64,000 bases of DNA from Pseudomonas sp. PDM18 (GCF_014852585.1 NZ_JACVBX010000015.1:93864-157863); one strand, 5' to 3'. Numbered from the stretch's first letter, positions 21,601 through 33,100 are shown. Translations and numbers: made by a program. The notes: generated from the letters alone by a model not told the origin.

Positions 21601-21798
21601 CAGGCCCCAGAGGGTGAGTTCAAGGCTGAACGGGTTGAACTCGATGCGCTCCAGGCGCGCCGGAACGGTCGAGTAGTGGGCCAGTTGCTGGTTGGCTATC
21701 CGCAGTCCAACGCCGGGCAGGATGAGAAAACCCAGCAGGCAATAGAAGAGGGCCAACAGCACTACCGCGCCGAAGGCGCGTTTCAATCCTTTGGGCAT
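18670..21798 (-). CDS. DUF748 (AsmA-like) envelope protein
   Basis: A large inner-membrane-anchored periplasmic protein of 1042 residues. One N-terminal transmembrane helix (about 8-30) is followed by long beta-rich AsmA-like repeats (DUF748). AsmA-like proteins bridge the periplasm and are implicated in lipid traffic; applying that here is inference. Residues about 340-430 are a low-complexity Pro/Ala/Gln/Glu/Thr linker. A C-terminal stretch (about 865-920, FAPGSSELDTSAQGNLDKLAEALKQRPALKLEVEG) resembles an OmpA-type domain. It heads the unit leading to the DUF2845 pair. Confidence 0.9.
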   Translation of the reverse strand: MPKGLKRAFGAVVLLALFYCLLGFLILPGVGLRIANQQLAHYSTVPARLERIEFNPFSLELTLWGLHLGADGQEQVRFRRLYANLELDSLWKRRLHLADVELDAPHTELLFAENGTLNLSRLFKLPPSAPAPAQEEPSDPFPLRIDRIRLAEGSLHFLDRRPSEPVEFVFDPMGFELHNLSTLPEDGAEMTLVATGPHGGKLDWKGDLSIVPFTSKGSFTLDGVPLKAWWPYVRDNAPLNLNNGILSAASDYHLDLSKGTQLLLDKAAIKLRDLDLSSPEGKPLAKLATLDVAETTLDLVKQEVVVGQIRSQGLEAWAAREKDGQLDWQKLFANFKPYKRPEEPSPQAQAAPKPAPASEAVAAAGEEQKAPTDQPQTQPSAAATTAQTEPAKPAVPSQPETNPGAKPVAVDKPAQATEQTRPTEPPKPWHVVLRDTQLRGYKAHLADRAPGKPVALEIGPLDLDLQNVDSGLTSPLQLKLKTGLGPRGQIEASGQVIPSPVSAKLKVSTRDIDLRVAQAYIDPFIRLELRSGLLSSDLNVDLKSTEPLAFSVTGSAQVTQLHTLDTLKSRDFVKWTKLTLDGLAYKHGDSLVIQTVSLEEPYARFIINEDRSTNVSELIIPQPESSSSSASKGSASGSNSKPLGIRIGGVKINNGSANFADLTLRPDFATAIQQLAGEIGTIDNRNPAPASVDVKGKVDKYAPVTIKGSLNPFSPLEKLDIATSFKRVELTTLTPYSGKFAGYRIRKGRLNLDLHYQITQGKLKADNKVLVEHLQLGEKVDSPDAVDLPVKLAIALLKDANGNIDIQLPVEGDLNNPQFSVMPIVWQTLRNLVVRAVQAPFNFIAGLASGGGGPDLSNVVFAPGSSELDTSAQGNLDKLAEALKQRPALKLEVEGVAAAASDGPLLADKRLKQEYQKNYYSMLQRRGDKVPSDASQLEVPEDLQPVLLEGVYRARLKKQPPAEWQDLSKDERSAKMRQAVLDSWSDSQLLLRKLGQERATQIKDYLVAKGGLGDDRIYLIDVSFGEAENGGSVATQLHLDSE

Positions 21799-21898
21799 GG
21801 CGAGAGTCGTTTCCGTCGTGACGTGCTACAGGAGTATGGCACGGCTGTGATTCTTCGATTCGATAGCCGCCTTCGGACGCGGTTTTCAGTGATGTCGG

Positions 21899-22513
21899 TC
21901 AGTCATTCAGGCGATGGGTGCGGGCGAATTCGACCAGGCCCACGAGGCTTTCCAGGTTCAGCTTCTCCAGAATGCGCGTCTTGTAAGTGCTGACAGTCTT
22001 CTGACTGAGGAACAGTTCCTCGGCGATGTCCTTGTTGCTCATGCCTCTCACCAGGCTGCGCAGCACGACCAGTTCCCGCGGCGTGAGGCTAGCCACCGGG
22101 TCGGTATTCTTGTCGATGCTCAGGGCCTTTTCCGGGAAGCAGCGATAGCCCGAAACCAGCATGCGCGCCGCGTTGAGGATGGCGCTGGTGTCCTTGTTCT
22201 TGCTGACGAATCCATGCGCGCCGGCCGCTTCGACCTTGCTGGAGTACAGGCGTTCATCCTGCGAGCTCAATACCAGCAGGCGAATGTTCTCGTCGAAGAT
22301 ATGGATGCGCGCCAGCAGGTCGAGGCCGTCCATGCCGGGCAGGTTGAGATCGAGTATCACCAGATCGGGGCGTTCCTTGCGTACGGCATCCAGCCCGCCG
22401 TGGCCATCGGACGCTTCACGGACCACTTCGAACTGCGGATCCTGCTCCAGCAACGAGCGGATCGCCAAACGCATTGCGGGGTGGTCTTCGATCAGCACCA
22501 CACGCTTCTTCAT
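21899..22513 (-). CDS. NarL/FixJ-family response regulator
   Basis: Two-component regulator of 204 residues with start ATG at 22513 (MKKRVVLIEDHPAMRLAIRSLLEQD). In-frame starts further upstream precede the conserved receiver strand and are rejected. The receiver domain (about 1-120) has acidic D10, phospho-acceptor D55 in ILDLNLPGMDG, and the SKNKD lysine. The C-terminal LuxR-type HTH (about 138-200) shows LTPRELVVLRSLVRGMSNKDIAEELFLSQKTVSTYKTRILEKL. No histidine kinase is adjacent. It lies beside thiolase and acetyl-CoA synthetase; related regulators in pseudomonads control acetate or ethanol use, so a C2-metabolism role is plausible but unproven. Confidence 0.9.
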   Translation of the reverse strand: MKKRVVLIEDHPAMRLAIRSLLEQDPQFEVVREASDGHGGLDAVRKERPDLVILDLNLPGMDGLDLLARIHIFDENIRLLVLSSQDERLYSSKVEAAGAHGFVSKNKDTSAILNAARMLVSGYRCFPEKALSIDKNTDPVASLTPRELVVLRSLVRGMSNKDIAEELFLSQKTVSTYKTRILEKLNLESLVGLVEFARTHRLND

Positions 22514-22579
22514 AACTGACTCCCTGAGTCCGAATAATTGCGCGCATTGATCTTGAAGATAGACCAGTTGTTCAAGCAC

Positions 22580-22604
22580 CTACGGAATATTCCTATGTGT
22601 AGGA
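22580..22604. promoter_or_regulatory. palindrome upstream of the response-regulator gene
   Basis: A perfect 10-bp palindrome GGAATATTCC at 22584-22593 is embedded between CCTAC and GTAGG half-sites. The centre is about 75 bp upstream of the ATG at 22513. It is a candidate autoregulatory or activator site. Confidence 0.45.
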
Positions 22605-22662
22605 CTGAAAGTATGCGGGGAATCAAGTTGGCGGGGGGTGGCCCTCCCAGCGTGCGCGGAGA

Positions 22663-22694
22663 CTTGCTGGGCAGAGTGAATTCTGCTCAGCAAG
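22663..22694 (-). terminator. hairpin downstream of the thiolase gene
   Basis: CTTGCTG and CAGCAAG arms with an inner GCAGA/TCTGC stem form a long hairpin 11 bases after the thiolase stop. It lacks a T-run, so it may be a weak or factor-dependent terminator. Confidence 0.5.
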
Positions 22695-22704
22695 CCAGCG
22701 GGTG

Positions 22705-23883
22705 TTACCGCTGCAGAGCCAGCGCCACACCCTGCCCTCCGCCGATACAGAGCGTCGCGAGGCCTTTTTTCGCATCGCGGCGCAGCATCTCGTGTAACAG
22801 GGTGACGAGCACGCGGCAGCCCGATGCGCCGATGGGGTGACCAAGGGCAATGGCACCGCCGTTCACATTCACCTTTGCAGCATCCCACCCCAACTCCTTG
22901 CCAACCGACAGTGCCTGGGCGGCGAACGCCTCGTTGGCTTCGATCAGGTCCAGGTCGGCAAGCTGCCAGCCGGCTTTCTCCAGGCAGCGGCGGGTGGCCG
23001 AGACCGGGCCGATGCCCATGATGGCCGGATCGACACCCGCGTTCGCGTAGGCGGCGATGCGGGCCAATACCGGCAGACCCAGTTCGGCGGCCTTGGCAGT
23101 GCTCATCAGCAGGACGGCGGCGGCGCCGTCATTGAGGGTCGAAGCGTTGCCGGCGGTCACGCTGCCGTCCTTCTTGAACGCCGGCTTGAGCTTGGCCAGG
23201 GACTCGGCTGTAGTGCCGGCGCGTGGCTGCTCGTCGGTGTCGAAGCGCAGCGGTTCGCCCTTGCGCTGGGGAATCTCGATGGGAGTGATCTCGGCCTTGA
23301 AGCGGCCTGCTTCGATGGCCGCGGTCGCCTTTCGCTGGGACTCGGCGGCGAAGGCGTCCTGCTCCTCGCGGCTGATGCCGTACTTCTCCACCAGGTTCTC
23401 AGCGGTGATGCCCATGTGATAGTCGTTGAAGGCGTCCCACAGGCCGTCCTGGATCATGCTGTCGATCAGCTTGGCGTGGCCCATGCGCAGGCCGGTGCGG
23501 GCGCCGGGCATGAGATAGGGGGCGAGGCTCATGCTTTCCTGGCCACCGGCAATGATGACCTGGGCGTCGCCACAGCGGATCGCCTGGGCGGCCAGGTGCA
23601 GTGCCTTGAGGCCGGAGCCGCAGACCTTGTTCACCGTCATCGCCGGTACGCTGTTGGGCAGGCCGGCGGCGATGGAGGCCTGGCGTGCCGGGTTTTGGCC
23701 GGCGCCGGCGGTCAGGGTCTGGCCGAGGATCACCTCGTCGACCCGGGCAGGGTCCAGGCCGGTCTGTTGCAGCAGGCTGCGAATGACTGCAGCGCCCAAT
23801 TCATGGGCCGGCAGTGCGGAAAGCGAACCCTGGAAGCTGCCGATGGCGGTACGGGTGGCAGCGACGATGACGACTTCTTGCAT
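22705..23883 (-). CDS. acetyl-CoA C-acetyltransferase (thiolase)
   Basis: Condenses or cleaves acetoacetyl-CoA. ATG at 23883 gives 392 residues starting [22 protein letters not shown]; the longer in-frame extension is not conserved-looking. The catalytic Cys88 lies in [18 protein letters not shown]. The general-base histidine is in [15 protein letters not shown], and the second cysteine in [17 protein letters not shown] at the C-terminus. It is AtoB-like by these motifs; whether the physiological direction is acetoacetate or leucine/fatty-acid breakdown or biosynthesis cannot be told. It lies 98 bases downstream of the MpaB-like gene on the same strand. Confidence 0.94.
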   Translation of the reverse strand: MQEVVIVAATRTAIGSFQGSLSALPAHELGAAVIRSLLQQTGLDPARVDEVILGQTLTAGAGQNPARQASIAAGLPNSVPAMTVNKVCGSGLKALHLAAQAIRCGDAQVIIAGGQESMSLAPYLMPGARTGLRMGHAKLIDSMIQDGLWDAFNDYHMGITAENLVEKYGISREEQDAFAAESQRKATAAIEAGRFKAEITPIEIPQRKGEPLRFDTDEQPRAGTTAESLAKLKPAFKKDGSVTAGNASTLNDGAAAVLLMSTAKAAELGLPVLARIAAYANAGVDPAIMGIGPVSATRRCLEKAGWQLADLDLIEANEAFAAQALSVGKELGWDAAKVNVNGGAIALGHPIGASGCRVLVTLLHEMLRRDAKKGLATLCIGGGQGVALALQR

Positions 23884-23981
23884 GACACGAATCCTCTGTC
23901 GGAAGCGGCGAGGCCGCAGCGAACGGTCATGGTTGCATGCCCGCCGCCGGCTCACCACCCTCCGAACCGGGTGGTCACGCT

Positions 23982-24860
23982 TCAGCGCAGAGGTGGTAAA
24001 CCCATGCGGCGGCGTGCGCGGTGCAGCGAGCCATTGCGTACGGCCCAGCGCAGCAATGGCACGCTGCGCCTCACGCTGGAGCGGATCAGCTGCCGTTGCA
24101 GGCTGCCCAGGCTGAGACCGAGCTGATCGGTCGCCCAGTCCGGCAGCAGGTCGATGCCGGCACGCATCATCAGCATGCCGAAGGGCTTGGCGAGGAAGCT
24201 CGGGGCGGGGGCGTTGAACAGGACACTGACCACCTCGCGGGTGCGTTCGTCGTAGCGAAGCTGCGGTCGCATGCGTTGCAGGTAGGCGGCTACTTCCGCG
24301 CGGGAGCGTGGTACATCCCGTGCGCCGAGACGCTCGGCGATGAGGGCTATCTCATCGTAGTAACGATCCTGCTCTTCGCCGGAAAGGTCCGGGTTCAGGT
24401 AGCGCAGGTGCGAGGCGAGGAAGCAGCTGACTTCGGCGACGTGCACCCAGGTCAGCAGGTCCGGGTCGCTGGCCGCGTAGGATGTGCCGTCGGGGAGCGT
24501 GCCGTGCACGTTGTCATGGATGCGCCGCACACGTTCGATCAGCTTCTCGGCGTCACCGCGCGAGCCGTAGGTGGTGGCGGAGATGAACTGCCCGGTGCGG
24601 CGCAGGCGGCCGAGCATGTCGGCGCGGAAGTTGGAATGGTCCCAGACGCCGCCGAGGGCGGCCGGGTGCAGCATCTGCAGGAGCAGGGCGCTGATGCCGC
24701 CGATGAGCATCGAGCTGAAGTCACCGTGGACTCTCCAGCTCACGGAGTCCGGCCCGAACAGGCCGGGGTCGCCCTGGGGCGACTCGAAGTCGACCCCGCC
24801 CAGGGCGAGGCCGGTCAGGCTGAGTACCTGGCTTTCGATATGACGGCGGACGGTTTCCAT
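23982..24860 (-). CDS. oxygenase MpaB family protein (DUF2236)
   Basis: Putative haem-dependent oxygenase of the MpaB/latex-clearing-protein family. ATG at 24860 ([22 protein letters not shown]) gives 292 residues; a TTG eight codons upstream is an alternative and neither has a strong ribosome-binding site. Family features are the [42 protein letters not shown] block (about 35-75), [29 protein letters not shown], and [21 protein letters not shown] with the conserved histidines. The substrate is unknown. It sits between acs and thiolase, which gives no firm hint of its job. Confidence 0.87.
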   Translation of the reverse strand: METVRRHIESQVLSLTGLALGGVDFESPQGDPGLFGPDSVSWRVHGDFSSMLIGGISALLLQMLHPAALGGVWDHSNFRADMLGRLRRTGQFISATTYGSRGDAEKLIERVRRIHDNVHGTLPDGTSYAASDPDLLTWVHVAEVSCFLASHLRYLNPDLSGEEQDRYYDEIALIAERLGARDVPRSRAEVAAYLQRMRPQLRYDERTREVVSVLFNAPAPSFLAKPFGMLMMRAGIDLLPDWATDQLGLSLGSLQRQLIRSSVRRSVPLLRWAVRNGSLHRARRRMGLPPLR

Positions 24861-24942
24861 TGCGGCGGACAGGCCTCGGGGCAAGGACGACAGGTCTGTT
24901 GTCTAAACCTAGCATCTTTGCGCCCGCGGCCTGTAGCGCACA

Positions 24943-26880
<1,938 letters not shown>

Positions 26881-26889
26881 GGGGAATCC

Positions 26890-26900
26890 TTGTTGTTGTT
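26890..26900 (-). promoter_or_regulatory. CA motif (Hfq/Crc target) at the acs ribosome-binding site
   Basis: On the minus strand AACAACAACAAGGA runs straight into the acs ribosome-binding site, about ten bases before the ATG. It is a perfect AAN repeat, the established Hfq/Crc recognition pattern in Pseudomonas mRNAs. The CrcZ decoy RNA is encoded about 8.5 kb away in this window. Confidence 0.75.
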
Positions 26901-26941
26901 GAGCCGAGATGCCCCAAGGGTGCATCCAAGGCCAGGCGGGT

Positions 26942-28033
26942 TCAAGGGTTGTCCATGTTGTTTCGACGCGCCATCGCGCCGGATCGTTCAGAGGAGGCGT
27001 ATTCCTGCTGGGCGGCGACCAGGCGCCGGGTCGATTCGCCGTAGCGCCGGGCTATCGCATCGAGCGTGCTGTCGAGCGTCGGGATCGCCGTGGCGCCGAG
27101 TCCTGGCAATGCTGGGTGGTCGGCAGGCGAGTCCGGCAGGAACAGTAGTCCACCGGCACTGCTGGCGGGTTGTGCGGCGCTGCCCCGTACTTCTGTTCGG
27201 AAGGTCCGCGCCCAGGCGTCCACGGCCAGCGCCAGGCTGACTTCATCGAAGCCCTGCTCCAGTGGGACGCTGAAAACCTCGTGGTTCCAGAGGGCGAGGT
27301 AGTTGCCGGCGGCGGTCAGGTAGCCGCTGGCGCCGAGGTTGAAGCGCTGGCTGTCGTGCCGTGGCGACCAGTCCTGCACGCCGAACTCCCGAGCGAGCCT
27401 CGCGGCCCTGGGTTTGCCGGCGATGGCCTCCACCAGTGCAAGCGACAGCGGTAGCGCAGCGGTAACACCGGAGGTGGTGATCACTTTATCGTCCGCTACA
27501 TAGCGGCGATTTTCCTCCCAGTCCGCATCGGGGTAATCCTCGAGGCGTTGCTTGCGCGAGTACCAATGGCCGGTGGCGCGTCGGCCATGCAACAGCCCCG
27601 CGTTGCCCAGCACCAGGACGCCATCGCAGATGCCGACGATGGTCGCGCCCTGCGCCGCCTGAGCCTGGACGAAAGCCAGCAAGGCGGGGTCTTTGCTGTC
27701 ATGCACGGCGGGCACTATCAGGTAGTCGGCACCCTGTGGATAACGTTGCGCAAATGCCTCCAGCGTGTCCTGCGGCTGAAGTCGCAGGGCAGGCATCAGT
27801 TGCACCGGACCGGGCTCCGTCGCGAGGGCGAGCACTTGCGCTGCGCCCGAGCGGCGCAGTACGCCGAGAGGGACGACATAGTCCGCGAGTTCGGTCATGT
27901 GGTTCTGTGCGATGACGGCGATGACTGGGCGCTCACGGCCGAAGCGCGCTTGATAGGGCGCAAGCGCCTCGTCGTCAGCCTGCGCGGCGTGGGTGCAGAG
28001 CAGCAGGATGAGGAATAGCAGGAAAGTGTCCAT
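26942..28033 (-). CDS. exported DJ-1/PfpI-like domain protein
   Basis: ATG at 28033 gives 363 residues with a signal peptide ([19 protein letters not shown]). A DJ-1/PfpI-type domain (about 25-215) follows, with the nucleophile-elbow motif [25 protein letters not shown] (cysteine present). The C-terminal 140 residues are not recognised. The neighbour encoded divergently is a GlxA-type regulator with a related N-terminal domain, so the protein may sense or modify the same small molecule outside the cytoplasm. The enzymatic role is unknown. It lies 61 bases upstream of acs on the same strand. Confidence 0.8.
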   Translation of the reverse strand: MDTFLLFLILLLCTHAAQADDEALAPYQARFGRERPVIAVIAQNHMTELADYVVPLGVLRRSGAAQVLALATEPGPVQLMPALRLQPQDTLEAFAQRYPQGADYLIVPAVHDSKDPALLAFVQAQAAQGATIVGICDGVLVLGNAGLLHGRRATGHWYSRKQRLEDYPDADWEENRRYVADDKVITTSGVTAALPLSLALVEAIAGKPRAARLAREFGVQDWSPRHDSQRFNLGASGYLTAAGNYLALWNHEVFSVPLEQGFDEVSLALAVDAWARTFRTEVRGSAAQPASSAGGLLFLPDSPADHPALPGLGATAIPTLDSTLDAIARRYGESTRRLVAAQQEYASSERSGAMARRNNMDNP

Positions 28034-28070
28034 AAATGTCTCCGGGTGGGATTTCCATCCTGCCGGCGAT

Positions 28071-28110
28071 AAGTCTGTCAGTTCTGACGCTGATAGATGA
28101 AAATCTGTCA
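28071..28110. promoter_or_regulatory. direct repeats in the divergent DJ-1-like / GlxA promoter region
   Basis: AAGTCTGTCA at 28071-28080 and AAATCTGTCA at 28101-28110 are near-identical and spaced exactly 30 bp apart, about three helical turns. The first overlaps an imperfect inverted repeat TGTCAG-TT-CTGACG. The whole intergenic gap is only 100 bp, so this is a good candidate for the operator of the adjacent AraC-type regulator. Confidence 0.55.
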
Positions 28111-28133
28111 ATCGCCGCCAGGAATTCTCCCCG

Positions 28134-29108
28134 ATGAATGCCCCTCACCGCGTTCTGCTGCTGATCTTCCCGGACTTCCAATTGCTCGATGCCACCGGGC
28201 CGGCCGATGTGTTCGCCGCAGTGGATGAGCACCTGCCCGCCGCTGCGCGCCCCGCCTACCTGCTCGAGGCGATATCGCCCGATGGTGGGTTGGTTCGCTC
28301 CAGCACTGGACTGGAAGTGGCGACCAGGGCTCTGCCGGAGCCGCAGCAGGCGGCCGGCTGCACTGTGCTGGTGGCGGGCGGCCATGGGGTGCAGGCGGCC
28401 CTTCAGAACGGTGAAGTAGCGCGATGGCTGGCACAGGCCGCAACCCACGCCGCGCGCTGCGGTTCAGTGTGCACCGGGGCCTTTCTGCTGGCGCAGGCCG
28501 GGCTGCTGGAGGAGCGCCCGGCAGTTACCCACTGGCGATACGCCGAACTGCTTCAGCGGCTGTTTCCTCGCTTGCGGGTCATGCACGACTCGCTGTTCGT
28601 CCGTGACGAGAAGTTCTACAGCTCCGCCGGTGTGACGGCCGGGATAGACCTGTGCCTGAGCCTGGTGGAGGAGGACCATGGCCGTGACCTGTCGCTGCGG
28701 GTTGCCCGTGGGTTGGTGATGTACCTGCGTCGACCTGGCGGCCAGCGTCAGTTCAGCGCCGAACTGCTGGCGCAGCAGGCGCCGCCGGGCGGGCAGATGG
28801 AGCGCTTGGTGGAGTGGCTGCGTGAACGGCTGGCGGAAGCCCTCGATGTCGAGGGGATGGCCGCGCAGATGGCCGTATCAGTGCGCACCCTGCATCGGCA
28901 TTGCCAAGCGGAGATGGGTATGACTCCCGCGAAGCTGTTGCTGGAGTTGCGTCTGGAAAAGGCCAGCCAGTTGTTAGAGGCGGGCGAGTCGTCGCTCAAG
29001 CGCGTGGCGCAGCACGCAGGTTTTGGCAACGAGTACAACTTGCGGCGCGCCTTCGTGCAGGCGCTGGGCGTGACACCCGGGGAGTTTCGGCAGCGATTCT
29101 GCCGCTAG
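28134..29108 (+). CDS. GlxA-family AraC-type transcriptional regulator
   Basis: A cytoplasmic regulator of 324 residues. The N-terminal DJ-1/PfpI-like ligand domain (about 5-175) includes FPDFQLLDATGPADVFAAV and the elbow CGSVCTGAFLLAQAGLLEERPAVTHWRY. The C-terminal AraC/XylS double HTH (about 225-322) includes LDVEGMAAQMAVSVRTLHRHCQAEMGMTPAKLLLELRLEKASQLLEAGE and VAQHAGFGNEYNLRRAFVQALGVTPGEFRQRF. Its start is 100 bases from the divergent DJ-1-like gene, its likely target. The inducer is unknown; GlxA-type regulators in this genus often respond to amines or quaternary ammonium compounds. Confidence 0.9.
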   Translation: MNAPHRVLLLIFPDFQLLDATGPADVFAAVDEHLPAAARPAYLLEAISPDGGLVRSSTGLEVATRALPEPQQAAGCTVLVAGGHGVQAALQNGEVARWLAQAATHAARCGSVCTGAFLLAQAGLLEERPAVTHWRYAELLQRLFPRLRVMHDSLFVRDEKFYSSAGVTAGIDLCLSLVEEDHGRDLSLRVARGLVMYLRRPGGQRQFSAELLAQQAPPGGQMERLVEWLRERLAEALDVEGMAAQMAVSVRTLHRHCQAEMGMTPAKLLLELRLEKASQLLEAGESSLKRVAQHAGFGNEYNLRRAFVQALGVTPGEFRQRFCR

Positions 29109-29154
29109 CAGGAGGCGGACGGATGCGCAGGGTACGCACCCGTCCGTTTCGCCA

Positions 29155-30819
29155 TCAGCCGCGGTGACGGCCGCGGAAGAAGTCGATCAGGCCTTGGGTG
29201 GAACCATCCTCGGCGGCGCTTTCCTCGCTGCCGACCAGGCGGCCGTAGACGGCCTTGCCCAGCTCCTTGCCCAGCTCCACGCCCCACTGGTCGAAGGCAT
29301 TGATGCCCCAGAGGATGCTCTGTACGTACACCTTGTGCTCGTACATGGCGATCAGCGCGCCCAGGCGGCGGGCGCTGATGCGCTCCAGCACCAGGGTGTT
29401 GCTCGGGCGGTTGCCCGGGATCACCTTGTGCGGCGCCAGGCGTTGCACTTCGGCCTCGTCGACCCCCTTGGCGCGCAGCTCGGCCTCGGCCTCGGCGCGG
29501 CTCTTGCCGACCATCAGCGCCTGGCTCTGCGACAGGCAGTTGGCGTACAGCCACTGGTGGTGATCGGCGACTGGGTTGTAGCTGGACACCGGGACGATGA
29601 AATCTGCCGGGATCAGGTGGGTGCCCTGGTGCAGCAACTGGTGATACGCGTGCTGGCCGTTACACCCCACGCCGCCCCAGATCACCGGGCCGGTGCCGGC
29701 GGATACCGGTGTGCCGTCCTGGCGCACGCTCTTGCCGTTTGACTCCATGTCCAACTGCTGCAGGTGGTCGGTGATGTTCCGCAGGTAGTAGTCGTAGGGA
29801 AGGATCGCGTGGCTGCGCGCGCCCCAGAAGTCGCCGTACCAGACGCCCAGCAGGCCCAGCAGCACCGGGATGTTCTTCTCGAACGGCGAGGTCAGGAAGT
29901 GCTGGTCCATGCTGTAGGCGCCGGACAGCAGCTCCTTGAAGTTGTTGATACCCACCGACATGGCGATCGGCAGGCCGATGGCCGACCACAGCGAGTAGCG
30001 ACCACCGACCCAGTCCCACATCGGGAAGACGTTCTCCGGGCGGATGCCGAAGGCCGAGGCGGCTTCCTTGTTGCTGGAAACGGCGATGAAGTGGCGATAC
30101 AGCTCCGCCTCGCTGCCACCCTGGGCCAGGTACCAGGCACGGGCGGCCTGGGCATTCTTCAGGGTTTCCAGGGTGCCGAAGGACTTCGACGAGACGATGA
30201 ACAGCGTGGTCTCGGCGTTGAGCTTGGCGGTCATCTCGCGGAATTCGCTGCCGTCGATGTTCGCCAGGTAGTGGCAACGCACGCCTTTCTGGGCGAAGGG
30301 TAGCAGCGCCTCGGAGACCAGTTGCGGGCCGAGGAAGGAACCACCGATGCCGATGTTCACCACGTCGGTGATCGGCTTCTCCGTGTAGCCGCGCCACAGG
30401 CCGTTGTGCACGGCAGCGACCAGTTCGGTCATCTGGTGCAGAACACGGTGCACCTCGGGCATCACGTCAACGCCATCGACCATCACCTTGTCGCCGATGG
30501 GGCGGCGCAGCGCGGTGTGCAGCACCGGGCGGCGTTCGGAGGCGTTGATCACCTCGCCACGGAACATCGACCCGATGGCCTCGCCCAGCTTGGCTTCCTC
30601 GGCGAGCTTCACCAGCAGGTCGAGGGTGTCCTGGCGGATCAGGTTCTTCGAAAAGTCGAGGAACAGGCCACAGGCGCTAAGGGAGAAACGCTTGAAGCGC
30701 TCCGGATCCTCGGCGAATGCCTCGCGCATGGTGAAGTTCTGCAGATCCTGGCGGTGGGCGGCCAATTCCTGCCAGCTTGCCAGTTTGGTGGCATCCAGCG
30801 GGGTGAGGTGGTGTTCCAT
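29155..30819 (-). CDS. pgi: glucose-6-phosphate isomerase
   Basis: Interconverts glucose-6-phosphate and fructose-6-phosphate. The protein has 554 residues, the usual length, starting [35 protein letters not shown]. Signatures are [43 protein letters not shown], the [43 protein letters not shown] block with catalytic residues, and the C-terminal [13 protein letters not shown]. It is convergent with the GlxA-type gene (46-base gap). panD ends 84 bases upstream on the same strand. In pseudomonads the enzyme serves gluconeogenesis and polysaccharide synthesis, because the upper glycolytic route is incomplete. Confidence 0.97.
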   Translation of the reverse strand: MEHHLTPLDATKLASWQELAAHRQDLQNFTMREAFAEDPERFKRFSLSACGLFLDFSKNLIRQDTLDLLVKLAEEAKLGEAIGSMFRGEVINASERRPVLHTALRRPIGDKVMVDGVDVMPEVHRVLHQMTELVAAVHNGLWRGYTEKPITDVVNIGIGGSFLGPQLVSEALLPFAQKGVRCHYLANIDGSEFREMTAKLNAETTLFIVSSKSFGTLETLKNAQAARAWYLAQGGSEAELYRHFIAVSSNKEAASAFGIRPENVFPMWDWVGGRYSLWSAIGLPIAMSVGINNFKELLSGAYSMDQHFLTSPFEKNIPVLLGLLGVWYGDFWGARSHAILPYDYYLRNITDHLQQLDMESNGKSVRQDGTPVSAGTGPVIWGGVGCNGQHAYHQLLHQGTHLIPADFIVPVSSYNPVADHHQWLYANCLSQSQALMVGKSRAEAEAELRAKGVDEAEVQRLAPHKVIPGNRPSNTLVLERISARRLGALIAMYEHKVYVQSILWGINAFDQWGVELGKELGKAVYGRLVGSEESAAEDGSTQGLIDFFRGRHRG

Positions 30820-30903
30820 GACGTACCTTCGGGTAAGACGTGCGTGTTTGAACGAGGCTTTGGAACTGGGGAGGGCCCGTTGGTTCCGAGCCTTCCCCGC
30901 GGC

Positions 30904-31284
30904 TCAGGCGAGCTGAACCGGGATAGCGTTGCTGGTATGGCTGAGTTCGTTGCCGGGCGCCATGTACAGCATGCGCGGCTTGTAGCCTTCCAGCTCGGCG
31001 TCGCTGAACTGAGCGTACGCGCAGATGATCACTCGGTCACCCACCTTGGCCTTGTGGGCGGCGGCGCCGTTGACGGAAATCATCCGCGAACCTTCCTCGC
31101 CACGGATGGCATAGGTGGTGAAGCGTTCGCCATTGTCGACGTTATAGATCTGGATCTGCTCGTACTCGCGGATGCCGGCGAGATCCAGCCATTCGCCGTC
31201 GATGGCGCAGGAGCCTTCATAGTCGAGCACAGCGTGGGTGACTTCGGCGCGGTGCAGTTTGGCTTTGAGCATGATGCTCTGCAT
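30904..31284 (-). CDS. panD: aspartate 1-decarboxylase
   Basis: Makes beta-alanine for pantothenate. ATG at 31284 ([33 protein letters not shown]) gives 126 residues, the family length. The self-cleavage site is Gly24-Ser25, which generates the pyruvoyl cofactor. Tyr58 lies in the TTYAIRG segment and is also typical. It is placed directly after panC on the same strand (122-base gap), completing a panB-panC-panD cluster. Confidence 0.96.
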   Translation of the reverse strand: MQSIMLKAKLHRAEVTHAVLDYEGSCAIDGEWLDLAGIREYEQIQIYNVDNGERFTTYAIRGEEGSRMISVNGAAAHKAKVGDRVIICAYAQFSDAELEGYKPRMLYMAPGNELSHTSNAIPVQLA

Positions 31285-31406
31285 GGCGGGGCTCCTGTTT
31301 TTCTTCTGGTCGAGGAGAGCGGGGCGAGTATGCCCGAGCACCCGAAGTCGCTCAAGGCAGCGACTGGCGCGGCTTCGAGGCGAAAATTCGGGCGTCGGGC
31401 GGGGAA

Positions 31407-32258
31407 TCAGTCGATGTGGAAGGCGAGGTTGTCGATCAGCCGGGTGGTGCCTAGGAAGGCGGCAACCAGAATCACCAACTGATGGTCTTGCGCGGTGGCC
31501 GGGCGCAGGCTGGCGGACTCGCGGGCCTCAAGGTAGTCGATACGCAGGCCGGCCGCTTCGATCTGTTGGCTGCCCTCGGACAGTAGCGCGGGGAAGTCGC
31601 GCTCGCCCTGGCGGATACGCTCGGCAAGGTGCTTCAGGGTGCGCTGCAGGACAGGCGCGATGGCGCGCTGTTCCTCAGTGAGGTAGCCGTTGCGCGATGA
31701 CAGGGCGAGGCCGTCCTCGGCGCGCACGGTGGGCTCGCCAAAGATCTGGATCGGCAGGTTCAGGTCGCGCACCAGCTTGCGGATCACCGCCAACTGCTGG
31801 AAATCCTTCTCGCCAAATAGCGCCATGTCGGGCTGGACCATGTTGAACAGCTTGCAGACCACCGTGGCGACACCATCGAAGTGACCCGGACGGCTGCCGC
31901 CGCACAGGCCCTCGGAGACTCCGGTGACATGCAGTTTGGTCTGGCCTTCCATGCCGTCGGGATACATCTCCTCGACAGTGGGGGCGAACAGCAGGTGGCA
32001 GCCGGCGTTGAGCAGTTTCTCCTGGTCCGCGACCAGGGTGCGCGGGTACTTGTCCAGGTCTTCGCTGGGGCCGAACTGCAGCGGGTTGACGAAGATGCTC
32101 GCCACCACGAAGTCGGCGCGCTGGCTGGCCTTGGTCACCAGCGCGGCGTGGCCTGCGTGCAGGTTGCCCATGGTCGGCACCAGCGCGATGCGCTTGCCTT
32201 CGCTACGGGCACGCGCCACGGCGGCGCGCAGCTCGCGGACTGTCTTGACTGTATTCAT
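31407..32258 (-). CDS. panC: pantothenate synthetase
   Basis: Joins pantoate and beta-alanine using ATP. ATG at 32258 gives 283 residues. The nucleotide-binding [11 protein letters not shown] (H34, H37) and the [19 protein letters not shown] motif are intact, as is [10 protein letters not shown] near residue 187. The start overlaps the panB stop (TGATG), so the two are translationally coupled. A much longer reading frame extends upstream through panB in another frame and is a shadow. Confidence 0.96.
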   Translation of the reverse strand: MNTVKTVRELRAAVARARSEGKRIALVPTMGNLHAGHAALVTKASQRADFVVASIFVNPLQFGPSEDLDKYPRTLVADQEKLLNAGCHLLFAPTVEEMYPDGMEGQTKLHVTGVSEGLCGGSRPGHFDGVATVVCKLFNMVQPDMALFGEKDFQQLAVIRKLVRDLNLPIQIFGEPTVRAEDGLALSSRNGYLTEEQRAIAPVLQRTLKHLAERIRQGERDFPALLSEGSQQIEAAGLRIDYLEARESASLRPATAQDHQLVILVAAFLGTTRLIDNLAFHID

Positions 32259-33055
32259 CAGGCGAAACCGTGCTCCGGGCCAGGGAAGGTGCCGTCCTTG
32301 ACTGCCTTTACATAGGCGGCGAAGGCGGACTGGATGTCGGGCTGGCCTTCGAGGAAGTTCTTCACGAACTTCGGCGAACGGCCGGACAGAGACAGGCCGA
32401 GCATGTCGTGCATCACCAGCACCTGGCCGTCGGTCCCGGCGCCAGCACCGATGCCGATGACTGGGATCTTCACGGCTTCGGTGATTTCCTGCGCCAGGGC
32501 GGACGGCACGCACTCCAGCAGCAGCGCGGCGGCGCCGGCCTGCTCCAGGGCGATGGCGTCTGCGCGCAGCTGGCGTGCCTGGTTTTCCTGGCGGCCCTGG
32601 ACTTTGAAACCGCCGAACAGGTTGACGGCCTGCGGGGTGAGGCCCAGGTGCGCACACACCGGGATTCCTATCTGGGCCAGGCGGTTGATCGGCTCGGCGA
32701 GCCAGGCGCCGCCTTCGAGCTTGACCATGTGGGCGCCGGCCTGCATCACTTTCACCGAGTCGCGCAGCAGCTGGTCCAGCGAGGTGCCGGATTCGAACGG
32801 CAGATCGGTGACGATCAGCGCGCCCTTGTTACCGCGTTTCACGGCGGCGGTGTGGTAGGCCATGTCCTCGACGGTCACCGGCAGCGTGCTGTCGTGACCT
32901 TGCAGCACCATACCCAGGGAGTCACCGATCAGCAGCATTTCGGCACCGGCCAGGCTGGCGGTGTGGGCGAAAGTGGCATCGTAGGAGGTCAGCATCGCGA
33001 TCTTTTCGCCGCGTTGCTTGAGACCTTGCAGGGTGGTCAGGGTGACATCAGGCAT
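32258..33055 (-). CDS. panB: 3-methyl-2-oxobutanoate hydroxymethyltransferase
   Basis: First committed step to pantothenate, forming ketopantoate from the valine precursor. It has 265 residues starting [30 protein letters not shown]. The metal-binding [19 protein letters not shown] (D45), the YHTAAVKRG motif, [23 protein letters not shown] and the [10 protein letters not shown] segment are present. It is coupled to panC downstream. folK lies 141 bases upstream, with a weak promoter in the gap. Confidence 0.96.
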   Translation of the reverse strand: MPDVTLTTLQGLKQRGEKIAMLTSYDATFAHTASLAGAEMLLIGDSLGMVLQGHDSTLPVTVEDMAYHTAAVKRGNKGALIVTDLPFESGTSLDQLLRDSVKVMQAGAHMVKLEGGAWLAEPINRLAQIGIPVCAHLGLTPQAVNLFGGFKVQGRQENQARQLRADAIALEQAGAAALLLECVPSALAQEITEAVKIPVIGIGAGAGTDGQVLVMHDMLGLSLSGRSPKFVKNFLEGQPDIQSAFAAYVKAVKDGTFPGPEHGFA

Positions 33056-33100
33056 GAAAGTGTCCTCGGTTCTGCGCCGGGCAGGGGCAAACGGGGCCCT

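Noticed and set aside
21837..21852. A TGGCAC-containing sigma-54 look-alike upstream of the DUF748 gene
   Set aside because: It lacks the -12 GC at the required distance, and it is on the wrong strand for either neighbour.
20038..21993. A 651-codon open frame on the plus strand opposite the DUF748 gene
   Set aside because: Low-complexity Gly/Gln/Leu translation mirroring the DUF748 coding strand; the minus-strand gene has a signal anchor and domain content.
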